A stretch of DNA of 8,741 nucleotides from Bryobacteraceae bacterium (GTDB lineage: Bacteria; Acidobacteriota; Terriglobia; Bryobacterales; Bryobacteraceae): NCBI GenBank assembly GCA_947456995.1, contig CANGVB010000112.1, positions 1-8,741 on the forward strand, written 5' to 3'. Shown one piece after another: positions 8,001 to 8,741 of the stretch. The stretch's first letter is position 1. Every line of letters starts with the position of its first letter. The notes beneath the pieces are model-generated. The model did not search any database. It was not told the origin of the DNA and was given only the letters and a program-made list of their open reading frames with translations. A program made the position numbers and the translations under genes.

Positions 8001-8164
8001 CTCCTCTGCCTCTTAGCTATGGTCAAATCGCCATCGCCGGCGTTGCTTCACAAAACCTCAGTCTCACTTGGCCTGAAACAGCACGCCGCGTAAGACTGAC
8101 CATTCAATTCCAGTCTGATGGCGGCTACTCCAGCAGCGGCGTCATCACTTTGTTCCGCAATTAG
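5003..8164 (+). CDS. Secreted multidomain sphingomyelinase C-like phosphodiesterase
   Basis: The 1053-residue protein starts at ATG 5003, behind a strong ribosome binding site. A signal peptide with an unusually long N-region ends in WSLVVMAAIGPAMA, with probable cleavage after residue 44. Residues about 69-175 hold two DM9-like repeats (VCRV...C...YEL; cysteines 70/88 and 140/156). Residues 178-308 look like a ricin-type beta-trefoil with cysteines 191, 204, 234 and 250. The catalytic domain (about 314-609) is of the endonuclease/exonuclease/phosphatase superfamily: SYNIML N322, ITIQEAFD E361, NGGLVIFSRWPI (403-414), TTHLNSG H456, VTGDMNID D495/N497, LDYILI D557, LSDHGAV D600/H601. Motif order, spacing and the AKG-containing loop after cysteines 427/432 fit bacterial sphingomyelinase C rather than DNase I; a different phosphodiester substrate is possible. 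Residues 623-943 are two copies of a ~164-residue module, each with an InlB-like half. The Ig-like C-terminus is about 946-1053. All ten mature cysteines lie before residue 433. It should be exported and Mg2+-dependent. Confidence 0.85.
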   Translation: MKRNRAFELLETLLKQKKIVSTGNSHWMLKWSLVVMAAIGPAMAQVNWVAPTQPSAASAIAASSSGNKVCRVVQNGIAYVGTTEGSRCDYASGNPTIGFTFDSSTSYELAVGLSEWVSATSPTAATVIAGNAGAASVSVCRVNGRSGFLRQDETVCRYIAAGALQRATSYELLQTFDLSSELRLFDRNGSCFTINSPNVVRSYCASFKDILQAARIESVATGIYRIRLFNNIHCLQQNSPSATSVIYGDCASSLARVRLIDESGDGKYRIQFESSGLYVDSNIGPIDFGFLVPRALSSSDSQKFEIRTIADAARRIKVISYNIMLLGNTNFPGMRQVDRAKWIVQQILIEDPNYDVITIQEAFDEGNLGALFLNSGFDALVDAMKDAGYIYRTQRAFAAQPENGGLVIFSRWPIEVRDNNVFDLFKCRDFDCLSAKGINYAKINKLGRRYHLFTTHLNSGFGNYDIRRRQLEEFRPWILGLVGNQRTEPVIVTGDMNIDMERQPDDYRDMLQLIDAQFVNPPRTIGVPTGPVSIRYTVDPNNNEITRRRGGSLEWLDYILIAKPGPLPESASYQVKQYRRSEDYRIDTAGDIFRTRDLSDHGAVLGTFVFPFGALASPEVRMVPVTFTAQANQDGSGNPTNAYVKVNGERYLMPVTLDLERGREHQIEGIAPVAGATDRWSFTKWSDAPSASWILVGPNRPNTYKAYFDREFQVVVRANPPVAGSITGSGWYVKDTQVNYSATANPNFQFLNFTGDVDAPNRISTRNPGRVEVNGPKEIVANFSSTQLTTRFEARFSGNGAPVPAAFVTIDGISYAMPVSLPLDPARSYQIGILDPQASAGARAQFVTWTQAASRNWLLEKPTQEATYIAQFRQQFLLTVTANPVDGGSVSGGNWYDSAAEATILATPSAGFRFVNFSGDLTSDRPSAALRMDRPINIVARFAALAPALTVQPGQRSASGDTRNVEIILRNTGQGPALNARITNVFAQVVEGTGTPTVTSPLPLSYGQIAIAGVASQNLSLTWPETARRVRLTIQFQSDGGYSSSGVITLFRN
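6869..7360 (+). repeat. Tandem protein module, copy 1 (beta module plus InlB-like repeat)
   Basis: Copy 1 encodes about residues 623-786 of the phosphodiesterase. The first half contains VNGERYLMPVTLDL and ends in WILVGPNRPNTYKAYF. The second half starts with VVVRANPPVAGSITGSGWY and contains QFLNFTGD, the pattern of divergent InlB B-type repeats (PF18998-like). Landmarks recur in copy 2 exactly 164 residues later: MPV, ANP, GWY/NWY and NFTGD/NFSGD. Confidence 0.75.
7361..7831 (+). repeat. Tandem protein module, copy 2
   Basis: Copy 2 encodes about residues 787-943. It aligns with copy 1 without gaps from about residue 787 to NFSGD near 916: IDGISYAMPVSLPL against VNGERYLMPVTLDL, and VTANPVDGGSVSGGNWY against VRANPPVAGSITGSGWY. 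It is about five residues shorter near its end. DNA identity is clearly lower than fold similarity, so the duplication is old. Confidence 0.75.
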
Positions 8165-8180
8165 TCAATCGTCAATCTAG

Positions 8181-8186
8181 AAAGGA
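8181..8186 (+). promoter_or_regulatory. Ribosome binding site of the PEP-CTERM gene
   Basis: AAAGGA lies eight bases before the ATG at 8195, inside the 30-base gap after the phosphodiesterase stop. The short gap contains no hairpin, so the two genes are probably on one transcript. Confidence 0.7.
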
Positions 8187-8194
8187 TCTCATTT

Positions 8195-8725
8195 ATGAAA
8201 CATCTCACCTTAATGTTGCTACTCGCTGCCGGAATGTCGGCTGCGCCCATCATCACCCTGGATCAGCCAAACATCGGCGCTTTACCGGGCAGCACCGCAT
8301 CCTGGACCTTCCGTATGCAGGCCGACCCAACACTCTATACCAGCGTCACCACCTCGTTTCTCCTCTTCGAAACTGAGCCCGGACTCGGCATCTACACTGA
8401 CGAAATTGGCCTTCAGGGAGGACCTTCCGGCAGATTGGCCCCCGCCGCAGCGGACTGGCTGGGAACCGTCGGCTTTTACCTCATCGACCCGGCCGCAATT
8501 CCGGGCGACCGGAATGATGCCACTCTGCGGCTGACCTACGATCTGTTTAACGCGGATCCCGCAACTTGCACCGGTTGTTATGTCGGATCGGGCGAGAGCG
8601 ATTTTACGGTCAGCGTTAACACCTTACGCCCAGAGGTTCCGGTTGAGGGCGTTCCCGAACCCTCGACTTATGCGCTGTGTAGCCTGGCCTTGTCGCTCGG
8701 CTGGTATTTGCGCAAGCGGAGCTAA
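8195..8725 (+). CDS. Small PEP-CTERM sorting-domain protein of unknown function
   Basis: The 176-residue protein begins with a short signal peptide (KHLTLMLLLAAGMSA, cleavage near residue 16 or 17). The mature region (about 18-145) is predicted beta-rich and acidic, with a CTGC pair (C125, C128) that could form a disulfide or bind metal. I do not recognise a functional domain in it. The C-terminus is a full PEP-CTERM signal: VPEPSTYA (153-160), a hydrophobic helix (about 159-171) and a basic end, RKRS. In known systems such proteins are cut and sorted to the cell surface or exopolysaccharide matrix by an exosortase; no exosortase gene lies in this window. The gene follows the phosphodiesterase by 30 bases on the same strand, which suggests co-expression. 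The frame is complete, ending 16 bases before the right edge. Confidence 0.87.
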   Translation: MKHLTLMLLLAAGMSAAPIITLDQPNIGALPGSTASWTFRMQADPTLYTSVTTSFLLFETEPGLGIYTDEIGLQGGPSGRLAPAAADWLGTVGFYLIDPAAIPGDRNDATLRLTYDLFNADPATCTGCYVGSGESDFTVSVNTLRPEVPVEGVPEPSTYALCSLALSLGWYLRKRS

Positions 8726-8741
8726 ACATCTAAACCAGATC

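Overview
The window most likely comes from an Acidobacteriota genome of the Solibacter/Bryobacter type; this is an inference from gene content, since there is no marker gene here. Three things point that way: an ECF-type sigma factor of the TIGR02999/PF07638 kind directly followed by a transmembrane Ser/Thr kinase with TPR repeats, a PEP-CTERM sorting-signal protein, and a SelA-like PLP enzyme carrying a C-terminal beta-rich domain. Planctomycetota or Verrucomicrobiota remain possible. The sequence is moderately GC-rich, with a strong preference for C at third codon positions in the leftmost genes.

Layout, left to right. (1) Bases 1-1573, plus strand: the 3' part of a SelA-like PLP-dependent enzyme gene cut by the left edge, whose stop codon overlaps by one base the GTG start of a small NTF2/SnoaL-like lipoprotein gene. 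(2) Bases 1590-4867, minus strand: a two-gene unit with the sigma factor first (4867-4280) and the kinase second (4253-1590). It converges on the lipoprotein gene with only 16 bases between the stop codons. (3) Bases 4868-5002: a 135-base divergent control region with two near-identical TTTTGC(C)AAAA inverted repeats. (4) Bases 5003-8725, plus strand: a gene for a large secreted multidomain phosphodiesterase of the sphingomyelinase C type (1053 residues), followed 30 bases later by a short PEP-CTERM protein gene. Each of these two genes has a clear ribosome binding site.

How the parts may work together. The sigma factor/kinase pair looks like a signalling unit: the kinase has its catalytic domain in the cytoplasm, one membrane helix, and about 475 residues of TPR-like sequence predicted outside. 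It is transcribed divergently from an exported enzyme that probably attacks phospholipids or a related phosphodiester, and that carries carbohydrate-binding-like and InlB-like adhesion-type modules. A reasonable hypothesis is that the sigma/kinase unit regulates the secreted enzyme and the surface-sorted PEP-CTERM protein. The sequence alone does not show this.

The most notable feature is the architecture of the secreted enzyme: signal peptide, two DM9-like Cys-containing repeats, a beta-trefoil-like region, a complete endonuclease/exonuclease/phosphatase-type catalytic domain with all key residues, a tandem duplication of a ~164-residue two-part module, and a C-terminal Ig-like domain. No tRNA, rRNA, CRISPR array, insertion sequence or convincing intrinsic terminator was seen. 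Apart from the 135-base control region there is no gene-free stretch of any length.
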